DNA of 64,000 bases from Acanthosepion pharaonis (taxonomy: Eukaryota > Mollusca > Cephalopoda > Sepiida > Sepiidae), in the NCBI GenBank assembly GCA_903632075.3, contig CAHIKZ030000838.1, positions 716,001-780,000 of the forward strand. Direction: 5' to 3'. Positions 12,715 to 21,769 of the stretch are shown piece after piece. The notes below the pieces were generated by a model that saw nothing but the letters and a program-made list of their open reading frames with translations, had not been told where the DNA came from and searched no databases. The position numbers and the translations under genes were made by a program. Every line of letters begins with the position of its first letter. Position 1 is the stretch's first letter.

Positions 12715-15700
12715 TTTATATATGGGATCGGATTTCTTACATTTTTCAGCCGATAAAACAAACATCCACTTTTTTTTTTCGGCAGGTAGTATTTCTTATT
12801 GTCTTGCACACTTTTTTCTTTTATTTACATTCAGAATGTTTTAAAAATTCCATTTACAAGACAATTGTTTATAATAAAATTCTATTCACCAATCGACAGA
12901 CTCATAACGATTGTAAACAATGTTTTTGTTTGAATTTGGTTTTGACCAATTCGTAAAAAAAAAAAAACTAATTAAGACATGCGTGTCCGTCAACCTTAAA
13001 CAATAATCTTTGTCAATTTTATTTATCAGTCTCTATGATGGTCGATACTTGATCTATCTCTTACTGTTACATCCCCGAGCAACGCCGGGCTCTACTGCTA
13101 GTCTTTCCTTAAAGGGGAGGGCGGAAGTATGTGTTTCACACATCTACCCGATTCTCCTTTACCGACTCTCTGTGCTTCCACTTCCGTCTGACACATTACT
13201 GGCGTTATTGAGGCTCTTGTTCTCCTTCTTGTGGGGAGGCAAGGCCGCCAGAGTCTCTTGGGAGATCTGTTGCCTTCATCCACGTGAAGGCGGTCTAAGC
13301 ATGCCTAGCATTGAGATTCGTCAATATATGCTTCGCATCGGATTCCTGGATCAAATGTGTTGCGAATGTGTTGCGGGGTGAGGTAGGCGCCTTCTAGAAG
13401 GAAGACGCCCGTAAGAACTTCCCATCCCTGAGAAGTGTGCACTCATCCGAGGAGGAGGCCCATCGTTTACCCAAAGTCGAGTGCTCCTTCTACCGTGAAT
13501 GTCGTCGTGCTCTGAAACGTCTCGTATGGGCGTCGGATGGCCTCTCCAACGTCCAGGTGTTGTCTCGTAAGGAATTATATCAGGTGCTAGTCGTGGGGGG
13601 CGTGATGAACTGCTTGACGAGCTCGGTCTTACGAAGCAGGAGGCTCGCTCAATATGGCCTTGGGCGCCCGGGTTGAAATATCTCAATAACAATGAAGCAC
13701 CACTCACCTGGCTGGTGGTGCGTGGGCCCTGGATCGCCAGAGACTTTGCACAGTGGGCTTGAGAATATCCAAACTGCCGCCGTTGTAGTGGGGAAGTCGA
13801 GACCATTGGTCACGCCTTCTTCCATTGCAAAGTGGTAGCGCCGTTGTGCAGGTATGTTTAAGGCCTCATTGTTCGCATGCTGTCTGGAAAGTTATTTGTC
13901 CTTGAGGCCGCTTCTGTTTGTAGCAATGTCGCCCCGCCGTTGACGAGAGCTGAACATTAAGTGTTGTTATGCTTGCTAGGTGCTATAAGAGTCGTGATTT
14001 GAACGACACATCAGAAGGGATTCTATGAAGGCGAGAAGTTCACTTCTTCCCAACTGATCTTATACTTTAAGCATCAGCTTAAGGTTAAGATTAGGACGGA
14101 AAGGCGGCGACTCACTTCATCAGAATTCGGCAAAAGGTGGATAAATCTTGCGCGTTTGTGTCGTGTGAAAGGTCTGGCCTGGAGTGGCATTTTGATGCCG
14201 GTTAGGTATCAGGATATGGCTTTACCTTGGTTGAACATAGGAACCCCCTCCCGTAATTAGGTTAGCTTAGGTTTGTTTTTTTGAATTTTTAGTTTCCTTT
14301 TTCTGTAAACTTAACTAGAGTATGTATGGTCATTGGCCCCTTTTATTTCTGTCCCTATTTTTCTTTGTTTAATTCCCCATTCCCATCCTAGGTGGTCAGT
14401 GACGTCAGTTCTCTGGTAGATGCGGAGCGCCTTTCGCTTCGCGTGTGTGTTTTTCGTATTTGTTGTTGTGTCAGAATGAGTGAGTGTCTGTGTGAGTGCA
14501 TAGGATGGATGAATGTTTTCTATATTTTTATAGCCCCGCATCGATTTCGTCCACTTAACTGATATTCCTGCCACATTTAAAGCTTGTGGCGTGTTTTATT
14601 ACGAACATAATTTTGTTTAGTTACGTGTAAATAATTTAAGTTATATTGTACATAATCATTGGGGATTTTTTAACTTGTTGTTATATTCCCCTCCTCCCAC
14701 AGACAATATTTGTACATATGGGGGACTATTTAGGATTTTCATTGAGACAATGATGTATTTTGGTGGATGAAGTAAGAATGGTAAGTGTGAATGTGTTGTT
14801 TTGATGATAGGAATATTGTTTTGTTTGATTGGGTCAGTGGTTGTGGTTAGCTAAGTTTCAAAATTAAGACAGGTGATGACCGTTCTTCCCCAATCCCCCT
14901 TTTTTCTCTATCCTGATAACTACCATTTCTCTATCGTCATAACTATCATTTTGCAATGTCTATCTTGACTTATTCAAATCAAGACTCAGTTGTCATCTTT
15001 CTTCTCTATCCTCATAACTACCACTTCCCTTTCCTCATAACTACCACTTCTATATCCTCATAACTACCACTTCTTACGACTTTTAGATTAGATACAAATA
15101 TTAAAACTAACGTCTAATAATTCCTAATTCTTTTTCAATATAAGATATTAGATAAAACTAGTTCTCTTCTATATAAGTTTTTAAATAGTGAACATCTATT
15201 TTTCTATCGAAGATTTGAGTATAAAAATAATTTATCATTTGCATGATATATAAATATGAAATAAAATGCAAGACAATGCAAAATTATTTATGATTTAACT
15301 AAGTGATTTATAATTCATTTTCATCAATGATTTTCCCTATCCTCATAACTTGTAATGTTCCATCTTGAACTCTTCAATTCAAGACTCAGTTGTCATCTTC
15401 TCTATCATCATAACTACAACTTTGTAATGTTCCATCTTGACCTCTTCAAATCAAGATTCAATTGTCATCTTTCTTCCCTATCCTCATAACCACCACCTTG
15501 TAATGTTTCATCTTGACCTCTTCAAATCAAGACTTAATTGTCATCTTCCCTATCCTCATAACCACCACCTTGTAATGTTCCATCTTGACCTCTTCAAATC
15601 AAGACTCAATTGTCATCTTCTCTATCCTCATAACTACAACTTTGTAATGTTCCATCTTGACTTATTCAAATCAAGATTCAATTGTCATCTTTCTTCCCTA

Positions 15701-18700
15701 TCCTCATAACCACCACCTTGTAATGTTCCATCTTGACCTCTTCAAATCAAGACTCAATTGTCATCTTCTCTATCCTCATAACCACCACCTTGTAATGTTT
15801 CATCTTGACCTCTTCAAATCAAGACTTAATTGTCATCTTCTCTATCCTCATAACTACAACTTTGTAATGTTACATCTTGACCTCTTCAAATCAAGATTCA
15901 ATTGTCATCTTTCTTCCCTATCCTCATAACCACCACCTTGTAATGTTCCATCTTGACCTCTTCAAATCAAGACTCAATTGTCATCTTCCCTATCCTCATA
16001 ACCACCACCTTGTAATATTCCATCTTGACCTCTTCAAATCAAGATTCAATTGTCATCTTTCTTCCCTATCCATATAACTACCACTTTGTCATGTTCCATG
16101 TTAACCTCTTCAAATCAAGACTCAATTGTCATCTTCTCTATCCTCATAACTACCACTTCTCTATCCTCATAACTACCACTTCCCTTTCCTCATAACTACC
16201 ACTTCCCTTTCCTCATAACTACCACTTCCCTTTCCTCATAACTACCACTTCTCTTTCCTCATAACTACCACCTCTCTATCTTCATAACTACCACTTCCCT
16301 GTCCTTGTAACTACTACTTGCCACGTTCTCTTTCATTTATATCGGGTACCTCATTCACCATTACCATTTTGACAGTAACCATTTATATTCAATGGTATTT
16401 TTGATGAAATTTTAATAGACAAATGTATTTCTTTATATGAAGGAACCTTTAAAGTCATCTCTTTTAGATTAGATACAAATATTAAAACTAACGTCTAATA
16501 ATTCCTAATTCCTTTTCAATATAAGATATTAGATAAAACTAGTTCTCTTCTACATAAGTTTTAAATAGTGAACATCTTCTATTTTTCTATCGAAGATATG
16601 AATATAAAAATAATTTATCTTTGGTATAAAATATAAATATGAAATAAACTTCAAGAAAATGCAAAATTATTTATGATTTAATGAAATTATTTATAATTCA
16701 TTTTATCAATGATTATTGTTAGTGTAGAATAATTGGACTAGAAAATATGAACCAATACTTGAGCAAATTCCTTTCTGAATTTCTTTCCGTTACAGTGTTA
16801 ATGGTACAGATAAGTTAAAATATTAGTCTTCATAAGAGATTTTTTTTTAAGAACGAAATAATTCTTGTCTGGAATTTAAAGATTTGTACATCAACTAGCG
16901 ACCTTGTTACTTAATTTGCAGTCATATTTCATCATCCAGGTAACTAAAATTGAGGTATTGCTTAATACAGGTACTGCTAAAATTCAGGTATTATAAAAAT
17001 TCAATGATTCAACTGAAAATGTATCCGTTTTGTTGAAGGTTATATCTCAACATCGAATAAAGAGGAACCACCATAAATTGAGAATTGAATGATGAAGATA
17101 TGATTCTTACTTATAATTACTACGCCACTGTGCATAGATATCCTAAGCTCATTATTAGAGCAAAAAAGAATATATTTTCTTTCCAAAATTATGTATAGTT
17201 TGTTTAAATAAATTTTATTAACATCAGTGGTTTTATTATCTACATTTTTGTTGTTTAAACAACGTTTTTTACTTTGTGCACTAACAAAAATATTTCAAGA
17301 TTTTTTGACATCATAACTTTGTGAATAGAAAGAAACTTACTTGTTACTTTTTGTTTGAAAATTCTCAGAGATTGGCAACACTGACCAGCCATTCGTCGCC
17401 ATGAACAACTTATTTCGCTTTTAACGCTTTCTGCGGATTGTAAATCATCGATATTTGAAATGTTATCTTCAACCTCCTCTTCTTCTGCGTCTTCTGATAA
17501 AAATTGAAACTGTTCATCATCGAACATATTTTCCTGATCAAAGCTGTCAATATCCATTTTCTCATCGAAGTCAGCATTCTCTGCGATTAGTTTAGAGATG
17601 TTTCGAAGCATACTTTCAAGACTGCTTCTGTAAACTGCAATGGAAAGCGTAGATAAATAATAGGAAAAGTATTAAAATTGGAGGTACAAAGTAGTGTAAC
17701 GCTTATTGGTACAAAATATCAAACTAAAACATAAACTGTAATGTCATGATCATGACAGTGATATAACTCTCCATATTGTGAACGCTGTCTCATTGCCACT
17801 TGTCATGACAATTAACTGATGGCATACCAAGATGGTCGATGGAGATGACTTGAGACAGCAAAAGAATTCTTCTATGTTTGTAATTTAATTCAGTATTACT
17901 TGTCCGATGTAACATTGGGAGGGTATGGTCGCCAGCAAGTAATTGATTTTGCCTTAATGATGCTAAGATGCAACTAAAATTACACCCCGATAGTCTTAAA
18001 GCATAGAATTATGCACAGCAAGAAGAGACATACGGACGAGAAGATAGATACATAATTACAAAACATCTAACAAATGTTCAAATAATTTTTCCATATCGTT
18101 TGTAAGTGAAATCATTAGACATATCACAGGAGATCGTGGTTGAAGCCAATGGTGATCTTATTGAATAAATTTACTCTTTAGTATTTCAAGATATTTTTTA
18201 TGTAATTTTGCTAAATGTATCTATTACAATGAGATGTCAGTGTTGTTTTCATTTTTGTGTAATTTAGACGACAATTTATCCATCGCACTCTGTATTTTTT
18301 AAAAAATCGTTTAAGTAAAAACTTTAGGAAAAATAAGGTACTAACATTGTTTACAGTATAAATCCAAAATAAGAATCTCACAGATTATTATTGGCTAAAC
18401 GTATTTTCATTTTGGTACAGATATGAAACCCCCGATGAGGATTAAATTTCCTAATCTGCCATGGTTATGCTTAGAAGCGGTTCATTAACAATTACATTAC
18501 GATGAATCACTGAGAACTTGGTATATATTTATAAATCAGTAAAAAAAATAATGAAAACATAACTACGTTTTCAATTTTTATTGATTTTATTATTTCATTG
18601 TAATCAAAATTCACTTCAGTTGCTGACTCCTGGATAAAAGGCATCTTTGCAAACATTGTGATGTTAATAAATTTTATTTTGACGATACAGGTGACTGGTC

Positions 18701-19043
18701 AGATGACTGCTACATTTTAAGATCTACAACGTGTCTCAGTCGTGTGACAGTCACGGCTATCTTGGTCTAACAAACAAAAATTCGGAGACAGAATAATCGA
18801 TAGAAATTTATAAAATTTAGACACACCGCAGAAAATATCTTTTTTAATTTACAAATGCACTCATGTGCTAACTTTTAAAGGTGAAGAAAAATCGTAAAAA
18901 TCGTTGTCTAAGACTGCTTTGAAATTCAGCTTCCAAAATCCTGTCTTTTGCTTGTGATTGAAAAAACGATAATAATGGTCGAAGGTAAACAAACTACAAA
19001 AGGGAACACGCACACCCACACGCACACCCGCAAACACACACTT

Positions 19044-19107
<64 letters not shown>

Positions 19108-21660
19108 GCATATAAATACATATATGTAGGTATTAAAGACAAATATTCGACAAGACAAATAAGGGATACTCCTCAAAAAAATTGATGTTTGGTACTTTGG
19201 TCAGATTCCGATCGTCGGGGAATTGTCTCTCGATGCAGCTTACTACTTTTTAATGCGCTTCCGTATTTCGCTACTAAACTCTGTCAACAATCTATTTTTC
19301 TTTTACCATTCCCCTCTCCCAAGATTACAGGATATAAAACGCAATAGCTTACAGTATAGAAATGGCAATTTCTCACCATATATCTGCGAACATCTTTGTC
19401 TTCGGTAACTTTAATGGACACCACAACACGTGGCTGAAACATTCTAATGATGCTGATATTATAGAGACATTAAATTTTTCCATTACCCAATCCCTCACAC
19501 AAATCGAGGGTTTCTCTACTTGTTTCCCTAGTCAAACCGATCAATATGCTTCTCTATTGGATCTATTTCTTATCTCCTCTCTCTCTGTTCTTGCCAAGCT
19601 TCACAATACTGCCCTCTTGGTAACTCGGATCACTCAGTGGTAGCTATTGATATCTCCTTCCAATCATCTATTAAACAGGAAGCCCCTATCAATAAGACCA
19701 CTTTCCGGCAACAGCATACTGATTGGTACTCATTCCTAGACTTTCTTTATGAAGCCTCTTGGACTGACATCTTCAACCTCCCAATTGAAATAGAAGTAGT
19801 TCTGAAAGGCCACTCGTCTACATTTTTCGTACTAACGTGTGTGTGCCCCAGGGCTCCATCTTTGGTCCTACGCTGTTTTGAATCTTCATTAATCATCTTC
19901 CCGATGACATCAGCTCACACCTTAGCATCCACGCTGACGACACTACCATTTATTCCTGCCTCGATAGTAAGGCTAATCAGTTAGAGAAAGTGAAAATAGC
20001 AGCTGATGTACAAAACGACATCAAAACCGCCTCCAAAACTAAATTTATCTCCATTAATCATCTGAGAGACTCCTCTCTGCTTTCCATCAGCATAGTTGAT
20101 GCTATCCCCCAAGAAAGTGAATCATTGCGTCTTCTTGAACCAACGTTCTCAGCTGACATGAAGTGAAAAGTTTACATTGAATAAATCGTTAGATCAGCTG
20201 CTAACAAAGTCGGTTCACTGTGTTGGGCGCGACTGTTTTTCTCTCTGAAAATGTATCTTGTATATCTGTAAGTCTTACTATTCATCCATGCTTAGAATAT
20301 TGCTCTTATATATGGCCCGGTGCTTCTACAATTTTCCTTGAACTCCTTTATAAGATCCAAAGAATTATCAGCAATATTGTTGGTCATGATCTGGCGGCTT
20401 GGATTTAGTCACTTCCCTACCACTGTAAGGTAGCCACTCTGTGCCTTTATAATAAATACTTTCATGTTCATTGTTTGGATGGGTTATTCGTTATGGCATC
20501 CAGACTGTATGAATTTAAGCGCAATACTAGACGGGCAACGAGATTTCATCAATTTTCAGTTGATCTAGTTAGATGTAATCGTAACTTTTATGCTCACAGT
20601 TTCTAATCTCGCACTTATCGCTTGTGAAACTTCTTCCCGGCTCCATGCTTTCCAAACAACTTTAATTTGCAAAAATTTATACTCAGTTTGAATCGCTATC
20701 TACTGTCCTCCTGATTGCTCTTTTCTCTTTCTCTTCATTACTGATGTCTCTGTTCCTAATTTCCCCACACCCTGTAACCTCTTGCGTACTAGTGACTCTA
20801 CTGATTTGCTTGGGGTGGTACTGATTAAAAAACAGAATAACAATGTTGCATATAACATTTTTGTCATTTCCTCAATCCTCCTTATTCTCAGTTTTCTTTC
20901 ACTTTCATTTTCCTGTAAAACCCTGGGTCGTTTATTCCCTTTGTCACGCTGTGACACATTCTTAGTATTCGGTTCTTCCAACAAATGTTATTTGTTCTGC
21001 ACAGCTATAATCAAAGCGCATGTGCGGGTAGTCTGGTTGTTGCACACACAACCACGCACAGAAAAGCCCCATATATATATTATATATATTAAAACATATC
21101 TCATTAAATAATTTTGACACTTTTTGCCTACAGTTTTTAATAGGATCCGCTCGTAACTACGGACAAGTTTCTTAGTATTCTTATTAAAGGAAGTAAGAAA
21201 ACTACCATGTTTATCTATATTTATTTTCTTCCGAGCACTTTCGACATTAACACATGTCGTCATCAGGGTCTTGTTTTTTCTAAGACAAGCAATTGTTGTG
21301 TTCTTCCTTTTTCTAAGATAAAATTTTTGTCTTCATCTGAAATTTAAACTTTTACGTGTGAAGAGAAAAACACTAAGTTTATATTCTGTAAAATTTTTAA
21401 ACTTCATCATGTAGATACAAGTGCAAACATCAAGAGAGGTAACAAAGTTATTGAAATATCTATGTGTATGTGTATATGCGTGCGTGTGTGTAATGTGTAT
21501 ATGAGAGAGAGAAAAGAGAGGAACTAGAAATTTGCAATTTTCTGTACTTACCTTCCACTGATTCTGGTATTTCGTTATCACTTCGATCTATGACAGATGC
21601 TGTTGTGAATGTAAACCCAATCAGGGCAAACATTGCAATTACGACGAGCGAATTCATCAT
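1740..21660 (-). CDS. Gene C: secreted cysteine-rich protein (DUF4773-like), four exons, complete
   Basis: Joining 21660-21552, 17634-17341, 5377-5291 and 2038-1740 gives an uninterrupted 262-residue frame; all three introns are phase 1 with GTAAG donors and AG acceptors. Residues 1 to about 21 are a signal peptide with a hydrophobic core (LVVIAMFALIGF). Residues 38-112 form a linker with a very acidic stretch (EDAEEEEVEDN). The cysteine domain runs from C113 (CSW) through C122-C123, C136, C173, C182, C198 and C216, with W159 near the end of exon 3. The SRHDI motif at 191-195 matches SRHEI in gene B. A 40-odd residue tail follows that B lacks. The cysteine spacing is like DUF4773, a family of secreted animal proteins of unknown function; this is recall, not a search. 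The introns have grown large through insertions. No expression evidence is available here. Confidence 0.7.
2808..2946. repeat. TA/GT microsatellite
   Basis: Alternating runs of TA and TGTG. It produces long Ile-Tyr and Cys-Val open frames that are not genes. Confidence 0.95.
3455..3830 (-). repeat. Left arm of imperfect inverted repeat
   Basis: The minus strand here matches the plus strand at 4636-5066 over most of its length, including ATTGCTTGTACAGAGGGTCA and GTCCCAATATCAAATGGAAG. Both arms keep the same open frame starting MLVQRVSLKR, 70 residues here. This arm lacks about 60 bases present in the other. No known domain was recognised. Confidence 0.75.
4636..5066 (+). repeat. Right arm of imperfect inverted repeat
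   Basis: Partner of 3455-3830, with a spacer of about 800 bases. The open frame (79 residues) starts MLVQRVSLKR and shares STQGSQTIVG and NTIKVPISNGRFY with the other arm. A parallel frame encodes EKLTIATFYSELLNEKSE. Either the ends of a decayed DNA transposon or two opposed copies of one element. Confidence 0.75.
5080..5200. repeat. TATC/TA microsatellite
   Basis: Runs of CTAT, CTCT and TA. Length-variable simple repeat with no gene. Confidence 0.95.
5291..5377 (-). CDS. Gene C exon 3 (Cys...Trp exon)
   Basis: 87 bases, the same length as gene B exon 3, phase 1 at both ends. The acceptor context TTTTAATAACAG is nearly the same as that of B exon 3. It encodes CLGIRISSATSVRLN and ends GRTIWSRRI; the TIW tripeptide is shared with B. 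It lies between a microsatellite and the 5' part of a LINE, so it is easily missed. Confidence 0.7.
5600..6850. other. T-rich stretch before LINE ORF1
   Basis: Strongly pyrimidine-rich on the plus strand with repeated TTTCGTTTGTCT-like words. The 129-residue open frame at 6031-6420 is rich in Phe, Leu and Ser and looks accidental. It may be the 5' UTR of the Tx1-like LINE that follows. Confidence 0.35.
6852..7394 (+). pseudogene. LINE ORF1, N-terminal part
   Basis: The open frame runs from a stop near 6849 to 7394; the first ATG is at 6990, giving 134 residues. The N-terminal part is a charged Lys/Glu-rich segment (KKKKNKQEEQ), followed by a compact region with ITEFLKKAKGY and VEKRIVSVFVVDMRSL. 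Such a charged lead with a following domain suits the ORF1 protein of this LINE group. It ends where the 7395-7980 insertion begins. Confidence 0.55.
7395..7980. repeat. Repeat-rich insertion in LINE ORF1
   Basis: Contains about six copies of AAAATAATGTTGCCAGCTAT-like units of roughly 40-60 bases separated by T runs, three related CGTCCTGGGTATGACGATAA units, and a TA microsatellite (7819-7843). The ORF1 homology stops before it and resumes after it. Its class is unknown. Confidence 0.6.
7985..8310 (+). pseudogene. LINE ORF1, C-terminal part
   Basis: The plus frame reads EVPPLIVGEHLAAYLAQF, YEDFSGGWSFEIMIDWKAF and SIPTCLDVAGQRM, then loses frame where a zinc-knuckle region would be expected. 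It is taken as the continuation of ORF1 because it lies between the ORF1 start and the endonuclease, and because GGWxFEIMID-type text is familiar from ORF1 proteins of this LINE family. Confidence 0.45.
8315..9000 (+). pseudogene. LINE ORF2, APE-type endonuclease region
   Basis: One frame reads GRLCVLYVTKKDKALRLI followed directly by RVYAPN, then RRVVLAGDYRS. RVYAPN and the GDY(N) motif mark an apurinic-like endonuclease, which nicks target DNA for retrotransposition. Stops follow near 8585 and the frame shifts several times toward 9000. Confidence 0.6.
9001..10401 (+). pseudogene. LINE ORF2, reverse transcriptase (first part)
   Basis: An open frame from 9028 reaches a stop at 9679-9681 inside FRPLTMLNT*LKILAEVLANRL and continues in the same frame to about 9985. 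A frameshift then leads to HQGCPLSPLLYVLALEPFL and the catalytic AYADDVSIL, with YADD at 10112-10123. The DQSRASNRVDH stretch corresponds to the DQSKAFDRV motif with changes. The frame stops at 10401, exactly where the Helitron begins. Confidence 0.75.
10424..10472. repeat. GT microsatellite near Helitron 5' end
   Basis: Uninterrupted GT repeat. A similar run plus the following GGATCGRATTT segment recurs at 12668-12750, giving a direct repeat inside the Helitron. Confidence 0.95.
10640..12650. repeat. Foldback (inverted-repeat) unit inside the Helitron
   Basis: The plus strand at about 10650-10785 matches the minus strand at about 12640-12510: both contain AGAGCATAG, then TGATGAAAAA, AAGACGCC and AAAACAAAATTTTATCGTC. 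The enclosed 1.7 kb is AT-rich and has no gene. A palindromic pair also occurs near 11330-11375 (AAATTTCATAAGAAA against TTTCTTATGAAATTT). Confidence 0.65.
12668..12712. repeat. Second GT microsatellite in the Helitron
   Basis: GT repeat followed by TATATGGGATCGGATTTCTT, a partial second copy of the Helitron 5' subterminal region. Confidence 0.95.
13102..14257 (+). pseudogene. LINE ORF2, C-terminal part
   Basis: Resumes as LSLKGRAEVCVSHIYPILLY and continues LLFSFLWGGKAARVSW in one frame to 13381. After frameshifts come CRRCSGEVETIGHAFFHC (about 13780-13830), a CxxC...H...C motif common at the end of Tx1-like ORF2, and a basic tail ending near 14257. Confidence 0.65.
14258..14880 (+). other. 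LINE 3' untranslated region
   Basis: T- and G-rich noncoding sequence after the ORF2 stop, beginning TTAGGTTAGCTTAGGTTTG. A similar start follows the second Tx1-like copy near 61600. No gene. Confidence 0.4.
14930..16330. repeat. Minisatellite with 72-75 bp units
   Basis: The core (15340-16145) is about eleven units containing CATCTTGACCTCTTCAAATC and TCCTCATAACCACCACCTTG. Both edges carry shorter units built on CTCATAACTACCACTTC. Units differ by single bases (CTC/TTA, ACC/ACT), with a higher-order alternation of about 220 bases. The apparent proteins here are repeat translations. Confidence 0.92.
15079..15334 (+). repeat. Left copy of direct repeat flanking the minisatellite
   Basis: Begins CTTTTAGATTAGATACAAAT and includes AACTAGTTCTCTTC. 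It repeats with few changes at 16461-16714, so the minisatellite lies inside a duplicated segment. Confidence 0.8.
16461..16714 (+). repeat. Right copy of direct repeat flanking the minisatellite
   Basis: Near-identical to 15079-15334, in the same orientation, ending ATTCATTTTATCAATGATT. Confidence 0.8.
16715..17340. other. Gene C intron 2, 5' part
   Basis: AT-rich. The segment near 16850-16905 (GAACGAAATAATTCTTGTCT) matches 40105-40160 in gene B intron 2. This shows that the genes were duplicated together with intron sequence. Confidence 0.5.
17341..17634 (-). CDS. Gene C exon 2 (acidic linker and CSW...CC)
   Basis: 294 bases, phase 1 at both ends. The acceptor TTCCATTGCAG precedes TTTAC and the donor is A then GTAAGT. 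It begins YRSSLESMLRNIS, which aligns with YKNTIESMFRDIS in gene B exon 2, and ends with CSWRRMAGQCC and a basic stretch. The acidic insert between these parts is longer than in A or B. Confidence 0.72.
19020..19104. repeat. CA/TA microsatellite
   Basis: CACACA then TA repeat inside gene C intron 1. Confidence 0.95.
19260..20830 (+). mobile_element. Decayed non-LTR LINE (GGGTGAAATG-ended family), copy 1
   Basis: Endonuclease text NIFVFGNFNGHHNTWLKH and GNSDHSVVAIDISF is followed, after an internal deletion near 19800, by reverse transcriptase text (PRAPSLVLRCFE, a frame of GVPQGS-type sequence, and HADDTTIYSCLD). The end LLGVVLIKK corresponds to the CTTGCTTGGGGT 3' terminus shared by copies at 25900, 28140, 31920 and 42830. 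Family placement near Jockey/CR1 is by recall. Confidence 0.65.
21239..21266 (-). ncRNA. Hammerhead-ribozyme-like core
   Basis: The minus strand reads CTGATGA, C, GACAT, a GTGTTA loop, ATGTC, GAAA. The catalytic box CUGAUGA and GAAA flank a five-pair stem II. There is one extra C after the first box. Downstream GTGCTCGGAAG could pair for stem III. Probably a relic of a Penelope-like element. Confidence 0.4.
21552..21660 (-). CDS. Gene C exon 1 (signal peptide)
   Basis: Encodes MMNSLVVIAMFALIGF and on to PESVE, then one base of a split codon. The donor reads G then GTAAGT. Two ATG codons stand in tandem at 21660-21655; the first is taken as the start. A TATA box lies about 105 bases upstream. 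Confidence 0.7.
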
Positions 21661-21763
21661 AGGGACTTAGGCGATTTCGGTCGAAGGACGCAGTTTCATT
21701 CAAATGTTGTCTGCCTGTCTCAGTCAGAAAATCCCGAGTGTCTGAATTCAGTTGCCAGTGAAA

Positions 21764-21769
21764 TTTATA
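21764..21769 (-). promoter_or_regulatory. TATA box of gene C
   Basis: CTATAAATTT on the minus strand, 105 bases before the ATG at 21660. This would place transcription start near 21735 and give a short 5' UTR. Position and context match the TATA box of paralogous gene A. Confidence 0.6.

Larger units (their letters stand above)
10402..13101 (+). mobile_element. Non-autonomous Helitron inserted in LINE ORF2
   Basis: The 5' end is TCTTACTTATTATAAAACGC, close to the common animal Helitron start. A GT run follows, then a GATCGAATTTCCTAC...AGCCGATTTCAACAAAACTT segment typical of the family. The 3' end has a hairpin (CCCGAGCAACGCCGGG) about 8 bases before the terminal CTAG at 13098-13101. The host bases are A at 10401 and T at 13102, the expected AT target with no duplication. 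Removing this segment makes the LINE frame continuous (RRN then LSLKGRAEV). No Rep/helicase gene is present. Confidence 0.85.
6852..14880 (+). mobile_element. Tx1-like (L1-group) LINE, full-length but decayed, with two nested insertions
   Basis: In order on the plus strand: an ORF1 piece, an insertion, the rest of ORF1, an APE-type endonuclease, reverse transcriptase, a Helitron insertion, the rest of ORF2 with a C-terminal CxxC...H...C motif, and a 3' UTR. Stops and frameshifts show that it is dead. The reverse transcriptase signature KSPGLDGLPYEVY, the FRPLTMLNT segment and AYADDVSIL are typical of Tx1-like elements. A second related copy lies at 59880-61620. Confidence 0.75.
17635..21551. 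other. Gene C intron 1
   Basis: About 3.9 kb holding a TA microsatellite, a decayed LINE copy (19260-20830) and a hammerhead-like motif (21239-21266). Sequence just upstream of exon 2 resembles that upstream of gene B exon 2. Confidence 0.5.

Noticed and set aside
15437..16077. Repeat protein of SNQDSIVIFLPYPHNHHL units; also the look of a CRISPR array
   Set aside because: Direct tandem minisatellite without distinct spacers, in an animal intron; the frame simply follows the unit length.
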